Shown here in pieces: positions 6,320 through 14,196 of a stretch of DNA of 34,977 bases. Origin of the DNA: Lactobacillus ultunensis DSM 16047. Lineage in GTDB: Bacteria > Bacillota > Bacilli > Lactobacillales > Lactobacillaceae. Location of the stretch: NCBI RefSeq assembly GCF_001436305.1, contig NZ_AZFO01000025.1:1-34977 (forward strand). Reading direction: 5' to 3'. The notes below the pieces were generated by a model. The model worked only from the letters and a program-made list of their open reading frames with translations, ran no database searches and was not told the origin of the DNA. How positions within the stretch are numbered: the first letter of the stretch is position 1; each line of letters begins with the position of its first letter. A program made the translations under genes and the position numbers.

Positions 6320-8176
6320 TTACTCTTCGAGTCCAAATTGTTTTTTACTTGGAGTAGTCTTTGCAAGAAGTCCTAAACTGATCGTAATCATATCAACGAC
6401 TTCCTGTAAAATAGCACCCCAGAATGCTGGAATTACACCAGTGAAGGCGATCAATTCGATGATAATTACTACGCCAATAGCAGTCAAAACATCGATATTA
6501 GCAACCTTCATTGTGTGCTTAGAAATTGCAACGGCATCGTTGATCTTAGACAAATCGTTAACCATGATAACCGCATCAGCACTTTCACTGGCTGCCGTAG
6601 CACCCTTGGCACCCATTGCGATACCAACATCAGCAGCAGTCAAACTTGGAGCATCGTTAACACCATCACCCGTCATAACGACAGGACGCAAATCTTTAGG
6701 TACTTCTCTGATTGCCTTAATCTTTTCTGCTGGCAATAAGTCTGCACGGATATCAGTGATACCAGCCTTGCCACCAACTTTTTCGGCAACTGCCTTGTGG
6801 TCACCAGTAAGCATCATAATGTCTTGTGCACCTTGACGCTTCAGCTTAGCAATCGTATCAGGAGTTTCTGGACGCATTTCATCCATTAAGGTAATATAAC
6901 CAGCAAACTTATTATCGATTGATACGAAGACAGCAGTAGAGTTAACATCGATCTTTTCATGATCAGGTGCGACAAACTTTAATTTACCGACCTTGACATG
7001 TTTACCATCAACGTCGCCTTCAACACCTTGTGCTGTTGTTTCTTTCAAGTTAGTAACTGGTTTAATCAGATTCTTATTAGTTGCCTTAACTAATGAACTG
7101 GCAATAACGTGACTTGATTGTTGTTCAACACTGGCAGCTAAACCTTGTAATTCGTTCTGAGAGATCGTAGCATCTGCAGGAACGATTTGATCAACTACCA
7201 ATTGGTTTTCAGTTAAAGTACCGGTTTTATCAAAAGCAAATGTCTTAGCACGTGCTAATTTTTCCAAAGTTGGACCAGACTTAACAATAATATGGTGAGC
7301 TGACATTGAACTCATCCCACTGACTAATGCAACAGGTGCAGCAATTAGAAGAGGACAAGGACTAGCAACAACCATAACTTCCGCAAATCTAGTTGGATCT
7401 TTTGAAACGGCCCATGCAACGCCACCGATAATTAAGGAGATAATGGTGAACGGAACGGCGTAACGGTCAGCCATCTTAACGAATTTAGCAGGTTGAGCCT
7501 GTGATGATTTAACCAAAGCAACGATTGACTGATATTCAGAGTCCTTCGCAGCCTTAGTAACCTTCATTTGTACTGCGGCATCCCCGTTAACAGATCCTGA
7601 CATTAAATTATCGCCAGGCTTCTTAGCTACAGGAACGGATTCACCAGTAAGTGATGATTGGTCAAAACTAGAATCACCTTTGACAATCTCACCGTCAACA
7701 GGAACTTGTTGACCTGGCTTGATTAAAACGATATCACCAATATTCAGTTCATCAACCTTAACCTCTGTAATCGTGCCATTCACTAATTTATTAGCAATAC
7801 GTGGCGTATTGTTTAAAAGTGAACGCAGTTCCTTGCTGGCTTGACCTGTAGCGTAATCTTCTAGTGTTTCACCACCAGTGGACATTACCAAGATCATCCA
7901 TTCTGCCCAATAATTGTTAATTAAAATGGTAGAAACAATGGCAATAACAGCAAGAATGTCAACACCGTAACGTCCGGATTTCCAATCCTCAAATATTTCC
8001 ATCAATAACAAAATGGAAATCCAGATACCCAGAATGTCGATAATAATTGCTTGTGGGTTCATTTCTAATTTTAGAAGTGGCGTTGTAAATAAAGTAGACG
8101 TATGTAAGCCAAACTCCAAAATTAAACTTATTACCCCGGCAATTAAAACGACAACAAATTTCCATTGACGTTTCAT
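6320..8176 (-). CDS. P1B-type heavy-metal-transporting ATPase with SPC motif
   Basis: The ATG at 8176 follows GGGAGG at 7-nt spacing. A TTG 15 nt further upstream overlaps that site and is unlikely. The 618-residue protein has no N-terminal metal-binding (HMA) domain. Order: two hydrophobic N-terminal regions, actuator domain with TGES (177-180), membrane motif S-P-C (272-274) followed by PLLIAAPVALVSG, phosphorylation site D316 in DKTGTLT, then the ATP-binding domain with MLTGDH and GDGVNDAP, then two C-terminal helices. The serine in place of the first cysteine of the usual CPC is what defines the P1B-4 group, whose studied members export Fe2+ or Co2+. Zn/Cd export remains possible. It acts in the cytoplasmic membrane, expelling metal at the cost of ATP. 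It is a single-gene unit ending in a strong terminator. No metal-responsive operator was recognised upstream. Confidence 0.9.
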   Translation of the reverse strand: MKRQWKFVVVLIAGVISLILEFGLHTSTLFTTPLLKLEMNPQAIIIDILGIWISILLLMEIFEDWKSGRYGVDILAVIAIVSTILINNYWAEWMILVMSTGGETLEDYATGQASKELRSLLNNTPRIANKLVNGTITEVKVDELNIGDIVLIKPGQQVPVDGEIVKGDSSFDQSSLTGESVPVAKKPGDNLMSGSVNGDAAVQMKVTKAAKDSEYQSIVALVKSSQAQPAKFVKMADRYAVPFTIISLIIGGVAWAVSKDPTRFAEVMVVASPCPLLIAAPVALVSGMSSMSAHHIIVKSGPTLEKLARAKTFAFDKTGTLTENQLVVDQIVPADATISQNELQGLAASVEQQSSHVIASSLVKATNKNLIKPVTNLKETTAQGVEGDVDGKHVKVGKLKFVAPDHEKIDVNSTAVFVSIDNKFAGYITLMDEMRPETPDTIAKLKRQGAQDIMMLTGDHKAVAEKVGGKAGITDIRADLLPAEKIKAIREVPKDLRPVVMTGDGVNDAPSLTAADVGIAMGAKGATAASESADAVIMVNDLSKINDAVAISKHTMKVANIDVLTAIGVVIIIELIAFTGVIPAFWGAILQEVVDMITISLGLLAKTTPSKKQFGLEE

Positions 8177-8277
8177 AATTTTGCCTCCCAAAAGTATATG
8201 TATATTACTTACTCACCACATTCTAACATTCTTTAATCAGTTAAATATGCAAAGAGAATTATTATTTAAAGATAATA

Positions 8278-8313
8278 AAAAGCAATTTGAAAATACCACT
8301 TCAAATTGCTTTT
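8278..8313 (-). terminator. terminator of the CBS-domain gene
   Basis: The arms AAAAGCAATTTGA (8278-8290) and TCAAATTGCTTTT (8301-8313) are perfectly complementary, with a T-rich run on the minus strand. It directly follows the stop of the CBS protein. Confidence 0.85.
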
Positions 8314-8316
8314 CGG

Positions 8317-8787
8317 TTATTTTATTCTTTTAGATTCGTAGTGCTTGTCGTAAGTGTGCACGACGTAGTTGAAAGCCTTGATCCATTCACGTCTTGTAAG
8401 CAAGCCTTGAAAGACGCCGCGATCATCAACTACCGGTAAGAAAGCATTATTAATCAGTAAATGCAGTTGTGTTTCCAAAGTAGTTTGGACGAAATTTATT
8501 TTATCAAATTTTGTCTGCATTACGTCTTTTACTTTTAATTCATCTAAAGGGGCGGTCGTAATTGCCTCATTAGTGAGCATTTTATCCGTAATCATGGCTA
8601 GACTTAATAATCCAACAACTTTTCTATCTTTGTCTAATACAGGAATCTTAGAATATTTAACTTTGGTCAAAATTAAAAATGCGTGGTAGAGAGGATTGTC
8701 CGCTTCTACGAAGGCAATCCGACTGGCTGGAATTAAAAATGAACCTGATTTTTCTTGAATTAAATGCTTAATCGATGGCGAAAACAT
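8317..8787 (-). CDS. CBS-pair protein, CbpB/DarB (YkuL)-like
   Basis: The start is the ATG at 8787 behind GGGAGG (spacing about 8). An earlier ATG at 8829 has no site. The 156-residue cytoplasmic protein consists of two CBS domains (about residues 18-75 and 85-140). The first carries KYSKIPVLDKDRKVVGLL and the second NAFLPVVDDRGVFQGLLTR. A short N-terminal helix and a basic C-terminus frame them. Length and pattern fit the CbpB/DarB group, which binds cyclic-di-AMP and, in Bacillus and Listeria, signals its level to Rel and pyruvate carboxylase. Whether this one binds c-di-AMP cannot be read directly. A TATAAT box lies on the minus strand at 8818-8813, giving a very short leader. It is a monocistronic gene with its own terminator. 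Confidence 0.75.
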   Translation of the reverse strand: MFSPSIKHLIQEKSGSFLIPASRIAFVEADNPLYHAFLILTKVKYSKIPVLDKDRKVVGLLSLAMITDKMLTNEAITTAPLDELKVKDVMQTKFDKINFVQTTLETQLHLLINNAFLPVVDDRGVFQGLLTRREWIKAFNYVVHTYDKHYESKRIK

Positions 8788-8828
8788 GTAAGCGCCTCCC
8801 TTTCTACCTATAATTATACAGGAAAACA

Positions 8829-8944
8829 AAAGGAAAAGGCCCGCAAGTTTTTGCGGACCTTATTAGTTTCATCTACTTTGGAGGAGTAAGAATGAATGAA
8901 ATAAAAAAGTGGGAGTATGTAGCAAGTTTCTACCGCCTTGCTAC
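8829..8944 (-). ncRNA. csRNA-like small RNA candidate A
   Basis: On the minus strand a TATATA box (8954-8949) precedes a 5' hairpin (GTAGCAAG with CTTGCTAC, 8944-8919). An unpaired pyrimidine-rich stretch follows. It is complementary to a Shine-Dalgarno, spacer and AUG (CATTC..ACTCCTCC, 8894-8880) and also carries ACTCCCAC. The RNA ends in a 10-of-11-bp GC-rich hairpin (8861-8836) with a T-rich tail. A second copy of the same architecture lies at 9041-9208. The order 5' hairpin, anti-SD/anti-AUG linker, terminator is that of the CiaR-controlled csRNAs of streptococci, which block translation of mRNAs. The plus-strand frame here (ATG at 8892, 34 codons) is probably the mirror image of the anti-SD stretch, since the second copy closes after 9 codons. 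Ends are estimated. Confidence 0.55.
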
Positions 8945-9040
8945 GATTTATATACTACAGAGTAAATGTGAATTAAAAATGTACAGATTATTATGAAAAG
9001 GTAAAGATTTGTTTGAGAAGTACTTAAGGAGAATTTTGAG

Positions 9041-9208
9041 CAAAAGAAAAGCTCACGCAACGCACGTGAGCCGAAAGGGATAGATATGAAATTGACTAAT
9101 TGGAGTAAGTCAATTCTTTTTATTTTCATTATTTACTTGGAGGAGTATGAATGAAAAACAAAAAAGTTGAGTTGCAGTAAGTAGAAATCACTTTCCGACT
9201 TACTACAT
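9041..9208 (-). ncRNA. csRNA-like small RNA candidate B
   Basis: This is a tandem relative of candidate A. The minus strand has TATACA (9220-9215), a 5' hairpin (AGTAAGT with ACTTACT, 9204-9176, plus GAAA/TTTC), a T-run and the linker CATTCATACTCCTCC (9153-9139). Then come a second hairpin (AATTGACT with AGTCAATT, 9115-9090) whose loop again shows ACTCC, and a strong terminator (GCTCACG with CGTGAGC, 9071-9051) followed by TTTTCTTTTG. The linker is perfectly complementary to GGAGGAG plus a correctly spaced ATG. Both copies share a TTCACA box upstream (9235-9230 and 8972-8967) and similar -10 regions. In copy B it belongs to two 11-bp-spaced TCACA-like repeats, suggesting a response-regulator site. 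Direct experimental support is lacking. Confidence 0.55.
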
Positions 9209-9333
9209 CATCTATGTATAACCTGAAATTGTGAAAAAAGTGTGACGAAATGCACTTTTCTTTTAAAAAAACTATATTTTGTTGAAAATAGTCCATTCTG
9301 AGTGCGTTAAACGAAAACATAATCTTTTTTGGT

Positions 9334-9339
9334 TATAAT
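9334..9339 (+). promoter_or_regulatory. -10 box upstream of the propeller protein gene
   Basis: TATAAT lies 43 nt before the TTG start of the following gene, with no close -35 match at 16-18 bp. It is the only obvious promoter for the two genes at 9382-10830. Confidence 0.5.
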
Positions 9340-9381
9340 GAAAGACATGGTTATCAACCAAAAATGGAAAGGAGCATTTTC

Positions 9382-10518
9382 TTGAAAAAAATAGGCAAAA
9401 AGATCTTGCATCTGCTGTTGGCACTGCTGATAATTTCAGGAGTAGGAGCAGGTGGTTATTTTGGCTATCAATGGTGGCAAAAACAAGAGATGCTGCAGCA
9501 ACGTCCTAAAGTGCAAAAAGCTAAGGATGGAACCAGCGTTAGTGCCGCCTGGCATAATTTTGACAATTATCAAAAGACCCTGAGAGAAAATTATTCTTTC
9601 ATTAACAAAGTTTCGAATTATGTTCCTCCAAGGACATGGGATGGAAAAGATTTTGTTATACCTGGTTTAATTTCAACTAAAAGCTATGATTTTTCTGCAA
9701 AAAAATGCAATACTGCAACAGCGATGACTCCTCAGGGAATAGCTGTCGCCAACAAGTATATTTTGTTAACGGCATATGATGGCGAACACAAGCATGCTTC
9801 CGTGATATATGTGCTTAATAAGAAAACGGGCAAATATATAAAGACGATCCAAGTTCCTGGTAGACCGCATTTAGGTGGAATTGCTTATGATCCGGTGGCA
9901 AAAAATATCTGGATCACTGGGAGCATGGGCAAGTCATCTGCACTTGCTTCATTTTCACTTAAGACTATGAAAGACTATAAGGTAGGTTCGCATACGCCAA
10001 TTGAATACAATCACCAAATTGCTATTCCTGCGGTAGAAAAAGCTTCTACTGTTACCTATTATGATGGTCAACTATTTGTAGGCTTCTTCAACATGTATGG
10101 TCGAGGCAAAGTTGCAGCTTATACCATTGCCCGCAGTGGAAAAAATAAGGGTTCTATTACTAATAATGAAATTAAATCTGTTACTGGAACCTTGCAATGG
10201 TCAGACCCAACAGGAGAAACTTCAATGGACAAGCAGATTCAAGGAATAGCGATTTATCAAGATAAAATATTCCTTAGTCAGTCCTATGGTAGTGGAAATT
10301 CCAAGCTGTATGTTTTTCCTACTACAGCTTTAAATGCATTGGACGAAAAAAATGCGGAGCTAGTAATAGAGATGCCACCATATTTGGAACAAATTACGGC
10401 TTATAAAGGACAGCTTCTTTGCGTATTTGAATCTGCTTCTAGCATTTATGCGCGTCCTGGAATTACAGTAATGGATCGAATTTTATCGATGAACATTAAT
10501 GCCTTGTTTGGTAATTAA
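9382..10518 (+). CDS. membrane-anchored propeller-like extracellular protein, unknown function
   Basis: I place the start at TTG 9382 because AAGGAG ends 8 nt before it. The in-frame ATG at 9364 lies upstream of that site. The 378-residue protein starts with lysines and one hydrophobic helix (about residues 8-28, LHLLLALLIISGVGAGGYFG) that reads as a signal anchor. The rest is rich in short beta-strand-like repeats: PQGIAVANKYILLTAYD, HLGGIAYDPVAKNIWITG, VTYYDGQLFVGFFN, IQGIAIYQDKIFLSQSYG and LEQITAYKGQLLCVFES. Each alternates 'location-value' strands as in WD- or YVTN-like beta-propellers, giving about five or six blades. No catalytic motif is recognised. It lies just upstream of the dlt operon in the same orientation, which would suit a cell-envelope role. 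The link is only positional. Confidence 0.6.
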   Translation: MKKIGKKILHLLLALLIISGVGAGGYFGYQWWQKQEMLQQRPKVQKAKDGTSVSAAWHNFDNYQKTLRENYSFINKVSNYVPPRTWDGKDFVIPGLISTKSYDFSAKKCNTATAMTPQGIAVANKYILLTAYDGEHKHASVIYVLNKKTGKYIKTIQVPGRPHLGGIAYDPVAKNIWITGSMGKSSALASFSLKTMKDYKVGSHTPIEYNHQIAIPAVEKASTVTYYDGQLFVGFFNMYGRGKVAAYTIARSGKNKGSITNNEIKSVTGTLQWSDPTGETSMDKQIQGIAIYQDKIFLSQSYGSGNSKLYVFPTTALNALDEKNAELVIEMPPYLEQITAYKGQLLCVFESASSIYARPGITVMDRILSMNINALFGN

Positions 10519-10533
10519 TGAAAGGAAAAGAAA

Positions 10534-10830
10534 ATGAATATTAATTATCGCAAAAGAGAAATCTTCCTTTTACGTTTCTCAGGCTGGTTTTGCTTATTTC
10601 CAGCAACAGTTTATTTATATCTTTATCAAATGACACATTCGCTATTTTGCGTTGGTGAATTAGTTGTCATTGTCCTTTTTGCAGCATATTTGTTGACGAC
10701 TGCTAAGAGCGAGCGCTGGACTAAGCCGCAAAATATGATGCGATTAATGATTTTTGCCCTAATTTTTGTGGCATTTATAATTTCTGTACCTTTATATTTT
10801 GCCTACCGTGATTGCAAGAGAATACAATAA
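10534..10830 (+). CDS. small membrane protein, unknown function
   Basis: The 98-residue protein starts at an ATG with AAAGGAAAAG just upstream, 15 bp after the stop of the propeller protein, so the two are probably cotranscribed. It has three hydrophobic segments, about residues 12-30, 38-54 and 68-89, joined by short basic loops (TAKSERWTK). The C-terminal Tyr-Arg-Asp-Cys-Lys-Arg tail should be cytoplasmic. No family motif is recognised. A cre-like AGAAAGCGCT begins at the stop codon and lies ahead of the dlt promoter. Confidence 0.6.
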   Translation: MNINYRKREIFLLRFSGWFCLFPATVYLYLYQMTHSLFCVGELVVIVLFAAYLLTTAKSERWTKPQNMMRLMIFALIFVAFIISVPLYFAYRDCKRIQ

Positions 10831-10897
10831 AGAAAGCGCTTTTTAAATTTCTTTCAAAAAAACTTTGATTTAAGAAAAAGTTTAAATTTGTTAAAAT
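10831..10897 (+). promoter_or_regulatory. dlt operon promoter region with cre-like palindrome
   Basis: TAAAAT at 10892-10897 is the best -10 box before dltX. The -35 at 17 bp (TTTAAG) is weak. The transcript would have a leader of about 75 nt. Upstream, AGAAAGCGCTTTTT (10831-10844) shows the core of a CcpA site but departs from consensus at its ends. Assignment of the promoter is moderate and of the cre low. Confidence 0.35.
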
Positions 10898-10977
10898 GTA
10901 TGTCGATAGTGCGTCTAGCGTCGCTATTTGTAGTAAGATAAGGCGAAGTAAGAATAAAGTTACTTGAGGGAGAGAAA

Positions 10978-11130
10978 ATGGATAAGAAAACCAAGATTGA
11001 CTCTCGAGGCAAACGCATCGGTATGTTTGTCTTAAAGACAATTGTTTATTTCGGAATCCTGATGGCCCTGATTTATTTGTATGAATATAGTGGACTTACG
11101 TCAGTTCATTTCATTTACAACGAATTTTAA
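10978..11130 (+). CDS. dltX: DltX, small membrane protein of the D-alanylation operon
   Basis: This 50-codon gene has a strong ribosome binding site (GAGGGAGAG, then ATG). The protein has a charged start (MDKKTKIDSRGKR), one transmembrane helix (about residues 15-35) and the conserved C-terminus SVHFIYNEF that marks DltX. DltX is required for D-alanine transfer to teichoic acids. In the studied systems its C-terminal motif works with DltB and DltD outside the membrane, where it may carry the D-alanyl intermediate. It is the first gene of the operon, 15 bp before dltA. Confidence 0.93.
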   Translation: MDKKTKIDSRGKRIGMFVLKTIVYFGILMALIYLYEYSGLTSVHFIYNEF

Positions 11131-11145
11131 GGTAGGTGCTGTCAG

Positions 11146-12663
11146 ATGATTCAAGACGTTATTAAAAAAATAGACGAGATAGCTGAAAAAGAACCAAACC
11201 GGGTTGTTTATGACTATCTTGGTAAAACCAATACATACGGTGACCTTCAAAAGCGCTCAAATGCTTGGGCACACAAGATTGCTAGCATGGATATCCCTGA
11301 TCATGATCCAATTATGATCTGGGGTGGTCAAACGTTCGAAATGATTGCTAGTTTCCTTGGCTGTGTTAAATCAGGTCACGCTTATATTCCAATTGCTAGC
11401 TACTCAAACGCTGAACGATTGACAATGATTCAAGATGTTTCAAAATCACAATTGGTTTTGGAAATTGACCCATTGCCAGACGTTGATTTAGATGGTGTAA
11501 AGGTACTTAAGGCTAGTGAAGTTGAAGATGGCGACTTTACAGTTGATGAAAACAACTTCGTTGAAGGTGATGACAATTACTACATCATCTTTACCTCAGG
11601 TACTACTGGTAAACCTAAAGGTGTGCAAATTAGTCATGACAATTTGCTTAGCTTCGTAAACTGGGAACTGTCAGATTTCAATTTGCCAGAAAATCCAAGT
11701 TTCTTAGCTCAAGCTCCTTACTCATTTGACTTATCTGTAATGAGTCTTTATCCAGCTCTTGTTTCAGCTGGTAAGTTAGTGGTATTGCCACACGATGTTA
11801 CTCAAAACTTTGGTCAATTATTCCAAACTTTGCCAAAGATGCAATTTAATGTATGGGTATCTACACCATCATTTGCACAAATGTGCTTCTTGGATAAGAC
11901 TTTTGATAGTGAACATCATCCAGATTTGAGTCACTTCTTATTCTGTGGCGAGGAATTACCACATAGCGAAGCAGATATGCTTAAGAAGAGATTCCCAGAT
12001 AGTCACATTTTCAACACTTATGGCCCAACTGAAACAACAGTTGCTGTAACGCAAGTTGAAATTACTGATGAGATTCTTAAGAAGTACGATCGTTTACCAA
12101 TTGGTAAAGTTAAGGAAGATACTAAGATTACCATTGATACTTCTAAGGGCGATAAGCCTGGTGAAGGTGAACTTATTATCAGTGGTCCTAGCGTTTCTAA
12201 GGGTTATATGAATAACCCAGAAAAGACAGAAGCTGCTTTCTTCCGTAACGATGGTGATAAGTATCGTAGCTATCGTAGTGGGGATGCCGGCTTCTTCGAT
12301 GACGGCGATATGCTCTTCTACCGCGGTAGAATTGACTTCCAGATCAAGTTCAATGGTTACAGAATCGAACTTGAAGAAATCAACTTCTACTTGAGCAAGA
12401 ACAAATACGTTCGTTATGGCGTTGCAGCACCTAAATATAATAAAGATCATACTGTTAAGCAAATCGTTGCAGAGATCGAATTGAAGCACGGTGTAGCACG
12501 TCAACACTCAGAAGCCGCATTGACTAAGGAAATTCGTGAAGACTTGGCTAAAAACGTTATGCCATACATGCTTCCACAACGTTTTGTTTACCAAGACAAA
12601 TTGCCTATTTCACAAAATGGCAAGGTAGATATCAAGGCGGTAATTAAGGAGGTTAATAAGTAG
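11146..12663 (+). CDS. dltA: D-alanine--D-alanyl carrier protein ligase DltA
   Basis: The 505-residue cytoplasmic adenylating enzyme is of the usual family length (about 500-510). The AMP-binding signature FTSGTTGKPKG begins at residue 149, followed by the adenine-binding region FNTYGPTETT and the hinge/lid sequence YRSGDAGFFDDG with GRIDFQIKFNGYRIELEEI. The catalytic C-terminal lysine lies in the motif SQNGKVDIK. It activates D-alanine with ATP and loads it on the phosphopantetheine arm of DltC. An AGGTAGGTG site precedes the ATG. The stop TAG shares its last base with the GTG start of dltB, so the two are coupled. Codon use is of the highly expressed type (TTG, AAG, GAA), unlike the AT-rich accessory genes. 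Confidence 0.97.
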   Translation: MIQDVIKKIDEIAEKEPNRVVYDYLGKTNTYGDLQKRSNAWAHKIASMDIPDHDPIMIWGGQTFEMIASFLGCVKSGHAYIPIASYSNAERLTMIQDVSKSQLVLEIDPLPDVDLDGVKVLKASEVEDGDFTVDENNFVEGDDNYYIIFTSGTTGKPKGVQISHDNLLSFVNWELSDFNLPENPSFLAQAPYSFDLSVMSLYPALVSAGKLVVLPHDVTQNFGQLFQTLPKMQFNVWVSTPSFAQMCFLDKTFDSEHHPDLSHFLFCGEELPHSEADMLKKRFPDSHIFNTYGPTETTVAVTQVEITDEILKKYDRLPIGKVKEDTKITIDTSKGDKPGEGELIISGPSVSKGYMNNPEKTEAAFFRNDGDKYRSYRSGDAGFFDDGDMLFYRGRIDFQIKFNGYRIELEEINFYLSKNKYVRYGVAAPKYNKDHTVKQIVAEIELKHGVARQHSEAALTKEIREDLAKNVMPYMLPQRFVYQDKLPISQNGKVDIKAVIKEVNK

Positions 12664-13901
12664 TGAATTTTAATTTCATTAACTTACAACCTTACTCAAA
12701 TCCGCAATATTTCGTATACTTGATGATCGCTTTAATTCCAATTATTCTTGGACTTTATTTCGGTCATCGTTTCAAGACTTATGAAGCAATTTTCTCACTT
12801 GTCTTCTTGTTCTTGATTTTTGATGGTGATCACTGGGAACAAGGGGTTAACTTGTTAATCTGGTTGGTTTATGAGTTTGCTTTAACCTTTGCTTATCAGT
12901 ATTACCGCCATCATGGCAAAAATAAGACTTGGGTATTCAGCTTAGCTGTAATTTTGGCAATTATCCCATTAGCTGCAGTTAAGTATTTGATCGCATTTCC
13001 TGATAATTCCATTGGCTTTGTAATTGGTTTCTTAGGTATTTCATATGTAACCTTCAAGACCGTTCAAGTTATTATGGAAATGCGTGATGGGGCAATTAAG
13101 CAAGTAGATCCTGTAACTTATATAAGATTCTTGCTTTTCTTCCCAACTATTTCATCAGGTCCTATTGATAGATATCGCAGATTTAAGAAAGATTATGAAA
13201 AAGTACCTACGCGTGATGCTTACATTACTGATTTGCAATACGCTGTAAGATACTTGTTCCAAGGTTTTTTATATAAATTCGTAATTGGTTGGTTCTTTGG
13301 TACTTATTGGTTACCAAAGATCAGCGCAGCAGCACTTGCTGTTGGTAACGCTAATGGTGGTTTGAAACTATCATGGTGGTTGCTTGCTTACATGTATTGT
13401 TACAGTATGTACCTGTTCTTTGACTTTGCGGGTTATTCATTATTTGCTGTATCAATTTCATACTTCATGGGCATCCACACCCCAATGAACTTCAATAAGC
13501 CATTCATTTCCAAGAATATTAAAGATTTCTGGAATCGTTGGCACATGACGTTGTCATTCTGGTTCCGTGATTATATCTACATGAGATTCACTTTCTTCGC
13601 AATGAAGAAGAAGTTGTTTAAGAATCGCATTAGATTATCTCAAGTTTCTTACTTCCTGTTATTCCTGATCATGGGTTTCTGGCACGGTTTAACATGGTAC
13701 TATATCGTTTATGGTATCTTCCATGCCAGTGCTATCTGTATCAATGATATGTGGCTCAGATTCAAGAGAAAACATAAGAAGCAAATTCCACATAATAAGT
13801 TCACTAAGTGGTTCGCTATTTTCTTGACTTTCAATGTAGTTTGCTTTAGTTTCTTGATTTTCTCAGGATTTCTTAGTCAACTATGGTTTGGTTGGCGATA
13901 A
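12663..13901 (+). CDS. dltB: DltB, MBOAT-family D-alanyl transfer membrane protein
   Basis: The gene starts at GTG 12663, overlapping the dltA stop by one base, with GGAGG about 10 nt upstream. The 412-residue polytopic protein carries the MBOAT signatures. NRWHMTLSFWFRDY contains the conserved His294, and MGFWHG contains the catalytic-type His341. DltB moves D-alanyl groups from cytoplasmic DltC across the membrane to DltX/DltD for transfer to teichoic acid. The conserved FPTISSGPIDRY motif is also present. The next gene, dltC, follows after a 55-bp gap. Confidence 0.97.
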   Translation: MNFNFINLQPYSNPQYFVYLMIALIPIILGLYFGHRFKTYEAIFSLVFLFLIFDGDHWEQGVNLLIWLVYEFALTFAYQYYRHHGKNKTWVFSLAVILAIIPLAAVKYLIAFPDNSIGFVIGFLGISYVTFKTVQVIMEMRDGAIKQVDPVTYIRFLLFFPTISSGPIDRYRRFKKDYEKVPTRDAYITDLQYAVRYLFQGFLYKFVIGWFFGTYWLPKISAAALAVGNANGGLKLSWWLLAYMYCYSMYLFFDFAGYSLFAVSISYFMGIHTPMNFNKPFISKNIKDFWNRWHMTLSFWFRDYIYMRFTFFAMKKKLFKNRIRLSQVSYFLLFLIMGFWHGLTWYYIVYGIFHASAICINDMWLRFKRKHKKQIPHNKFTKWFAIFLTFNVVCFSFLIFSGFLSQLWFGWR

Positions 13902-13956
13902 GCTATATAATAGTGATAAGAAATTTTAGTATTTGTTAAAGATAGAGGTATTATTT

Positions 13957-14196
13957 ATGGACACTAAACAAGGCGTATTAGACATTTTGAACGATTTAAC
14001 TGGTGAAGACTTATCAGACCAAATGGATGAAAACATCTTTGACAATGGTTTGATGGACTCAATGGCAAGTGTACAAATGCTTTTGAGCTTACAAGAAAAG
14101 TTTAATATCGATGTTCCTGTTTCAGAATTCAACCGTGCTGAATGGGACACTCCTAACAAGATTGTTGCAAAGGTGGAAAGCTTAGAAAATGAGTAA
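13957..14196 (+). CDS. dltC: D-alanyl carrier protein DltC
   Basis: The start is the ATG at 13957 (GAGG 8-9 nt upstream); a TTG further upstream at 13933 is rejected. The 79-residue acidic acyl-carrier-like protein has the phosphopantetheine attachment serine at residue 35 in GLMDSM. Four helices can be followed. The arm receives D-alanine from DltA and presents it to DltB at the inner face of the membrane. The last 8 bp overlap the start of dltD, a sign of coupled translation. Confidence 0.97.
   Translation: MDTKQGVLDILNDLTGEDLSDQMDENIFDNGLMDSMASVQMLLSLQEKFNIDVPVSEFNRAEWDTPNKIVAKVESLENE

Noticed and set aside
6441-6836. 131-codon plus-strand frame within the metal ATPase gene
   Set aside because: It mirrors the highly conserved ATP-binding domain on the other strand and has no binding site or promoter.
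8892-8996. 34-codon plus-strand frame with a perfect GGAGGAG site
   Set aside because: The similar copy at 9151 stops after 9 codons, while minus-strand hairpins, -10 boxes and terminators are kept in both. The apparent binding site is the complement of an anti-SD stretch.
12094-12507. long minus-strand open frame inside dltA
   Set aside because: It is antisense to a well-conserved dltA region, with no start signals and a composition mirroring dltA codons.
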